DNA from: Zoroaster sp. YZ-2022
Taxonomy: Eukaryota; Echinodermata; Asteroidea; Forcipulatida; Zoroasteridae
Assembly: GCA_029582265.1 (NCBI GenBank)
Contig: CM055823.1
Span: 16,923,019 to 16,987,018, forward strand
Direction of reading: 5' to 3'
Length of the DNA: 64,000 nucleotides
Of the stretch, positions 61,800 to 64,000 are shown one piece after another. Both the position numbers and the translations under genes were made by a program. Position 1 is the stretch's first letter. Every line of letters starts with the position of its first letter. Below the pieces are notes generated by a model. The model saw only the letters and a list, made by a program, of their open reading frames with translations, was not told the DNA's origin and ran no database searches.

Positions 61800-63880
61800 C
61801 ATTGTGTGCCTAAATCAAACTTTTGAGCATACTTAATTATAAAAAAGGTTTCATATTTGTAATTTCAATAAATAATTTTTAAAAATCAATAAAAAAAAAA
61901 ATAATAAAAAAAATATGTGAATACTTTGTAAGACAGGACTTTTTCGGTAGGTTTCAAATTATTAGGCCCTTGTTCAAGTACCCTCTTTATTGACTATTAA
62001 CATGATCATTGTCAGCCACATACTGAGTACTGTTCTATACAACTTAGATAGAGTAGTACAAATTATATTGCCAAGTTCGGCATTATCGAGCTGGGTCAAT
62101 AAAGTGATCATGATGTGTGTAAAATCCATAAGTCAATGTACACATACTTTTAGGGTGGGATTCATCCCAGTAAGTGTTTTGTCTTGATAATGTAGAGCCC
62201 CCATCTAAAACAATTAATTCTACAAAATGAACCCTACCCTAAGTGTGGACCACAAAAATAGAAGCCCCATCCTATTTTTCTCAATCAGGATGTCCCCAAC
62301 AATTCTCTGTAACCTAAAGAACCTAATACATTTTGACCATCTATCAGATAAAACAGCAACTACAAAATAAACACAACATTAACAACATTCTTTTCTCAAT
62401 GGCTTTGCAGTACATTTTATTGAATTTATCAATTTCAAAATTTTAACATCGAACTGCTAATTCATAAAATTAATCACAACATTTATATATGTCCAGTCAA
62501 GTTAATTATAACTTCATAAAATTGCACTTCCGTCATGGAAACAACACAAACAAGAGGACATGTAACAGATCAAGCGCGTAACTCCTGAAATTTCAATGTG
62601 CTACAATACTTTTTAGTCAGTCGCTTACGTTTGAGTGCTTATTTTAGGAAACCAGAAAATGTTCTTTGTGTCCTGAAACACACGGGGGCGGGGTGTTATT
62701 GGGGGCTTCACAAACTTTTTTTTAGGAATACCCCCCCCCCCCCCCCCCACATACACACACCAGAAGGAGAAATAAAAATACAATTCACAATACGTGGGAC
62801 CTGAATGAATATTCTTAAGTAAGTTCATTTCAAAACTGAAGTTGGTCACTGACATTTGAAACATTTAAATTCAATCCAAGAATTATCAGCTTTAAAATGT
62901 CCAACATCTGAAGACAGTGTTTATTATTATTATTATTTTCTTTTTAGAAATGGATCACTGTCAGACGGTGATTCATTTTAAATTTGAAAAGTTTCCCTCA
63001 AACATTTCACATCTTACAAGGTTAGTACATGTAAGCGTTTTGATAATAATGTAACATGGTTGCTTTTCAGGTAGTGAAAAATGGTGCACACTCCCTTCAG
63101 TTGTTAAATGTTTGACTCTGGTTGAGTCAGACTTACTTGTACAGTACAATAAAAACCACAAACATGGTCTCAAGGGGGTGAATTACAAAGTACATAAAGA
63201 TCCAAATATCATGTACAATTCAATCTTGGAATCAGTCACAACTTCAAATGTTAAAAGTCAATCCAGTGGGAGTCTGTGATTTCCCATAAATACATTTTGA
63301 TGGTTTTCTTTTCTAGAAATTGACGGTAAAACACAGGCAATACATCTTTAAAAGTTTGAATTTTTCAATATAGGCAAGTGAAGTAAACACCCCCAACCCC
63401 CTTCCCAACCCCATCATCCTCAAACACACCCACCAAAAAATACAACAAATAAAAATGACACATCCTTCTTTGAAGTGTTCAATGAAGGCTGGGTCATTTG
63501 TTTATCAGTTCAGCAAAGAAAATTTGACTGAATCACAGGAAAGGTTAGCAGCCAAACTGTTACGTAATGTATACCGCTTCTAGTAGGTTCTTGGCTACAT
63601 TTTGCTGAGCAGATACATTTACTAAGCAATATTTTCTCCTAAGCAGCTCTAATGAAATATATATATTTACAATATGTTCAATCTTAAAGATACCGTGAAT
63701 AAAACAACATTCATCTGACATCATCTCATGGAGTCTCATGTATCTTAAAATGTTGGAATAGTCCAAATCTTTTGCCCATTTGTATACATACGCATTATTA
63801 TGGTGTCCTTTTAAGGCCGTAACTGATACCAACATTAAGCCTTGTTGCGACTATAAACACCTCACTCCTACACTAAGATG
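61800..63880. other. Stretch with no recognised gene
   Basis: AT-rich intergenic or intronic DNA with A-runs at 61,885-61,915, a poly-C run at 62,730-62,748 and a short ATT repeat near 62,920. No splice-bounded coding pattern that I could support. Confidence 0.6.
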
Positions 63881-63892
63881 TCAAAAAATCTT

Positions 63893-64000
63893 CTCAATTT
63901 TCTTCATTGACACTGCAGTGCAGGCCTTTAATTTCATTCTCATAGAAAACCCAAGGGCAATAAAATAAATTACCTCCAAGTATTTTGGGGTTGCAGTGGC
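63893..64000. repeat. Copy of sequence at 88-235
   Basis: TTCATTGACACTGCAG.GTGCAGGCCTTTAATTTCATTC and CCCAAGGGCAATAAA..., then TTTGGGGTTGCAGTGGC, match the first 240 bases of the window, with a ~50-base deletion. This implies another copy of the left-edge locus starting here. Confidence 0.8.

Overview
This is eukaryotic, AT-rich, repeat-dense DNA with spliced genes, many nested transposons and tRNA-derived SINEs. There are no prokaryotic operons. The repeat mix (tRNA SINEs with ATT tails, CR1-, L1/Tx1- and RTE-like LINEs, Tc1-, piggyBac-, MULE- and CACTA-like DNA elements, long foldbacks) suggests a marine invertebrate, most likely a deuterostome such as an echinoderm, hemichordate or cephalochordate. 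I cannot name the species from sequence alone.

Layout. 0.4-13 kb: minus-strand exons of an unrecognised multi-exon gene, interrupted by an 86-bp tandem array, a 4.6-kb TIR element (2844-7422) that contains a CR1-like LINE and a 57-bp minisatellite, a 332-bp MITE, and a SINE whose ATT tail has grown to about 188 pure TTA units. 13-18 kb: Tc1-like remnant with long TIRs, a 148-bp tandem array, nested palindromic MITEs, and a second copy of the 8.3-8.6 kb exon segment. 17,989-32,699: the most interesting object, a 14.7-kb element that starts CACTCTAAAAA and ends with its reverse complement. It has GACCCGG-rich subterminal arrays at both ends and carries, on the minus strand, a SAM-domain (SAMD3-like) gene of ten exons. 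A C2H2-finger plus TNP2/CACTA-like transposase gene lies inside that gene's second intron. This recalls the maize En/Spm arrangement, where the tnpD reading frames lie inside a tnpA intron. 33-43 kb: gypsy RT fragment, a piggyBac-like element sitting in a paralogous copy of the 8.6-10.4 kb DNA, a large foldback, a decayed Tc1-like transposase, and further unknown-gene exons. 43.5-54.9 kb: six and a half tandem copies of a ~1.76-kb unit seeded inside a SINE. 54.8-57.2 kb: a 2.2-kb TIR element with a 10-bp target duplication, carrying a decayed LINE RT. 58-64 kb: decayed LINE pieces around one leucine-rich-repeat exon.

Within the CACTA-like element the two genes probably act together: a DDE transposase and a SAM-domain accessory protein made from overlapping transcription units. 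Five probable one-base losses, all in or next to G/C runs, break these reading frames. They are either assembly errors or decay. Outside this element, identifiable coding sequence is mostly broken transposon protein plus short exons of unknown genes.
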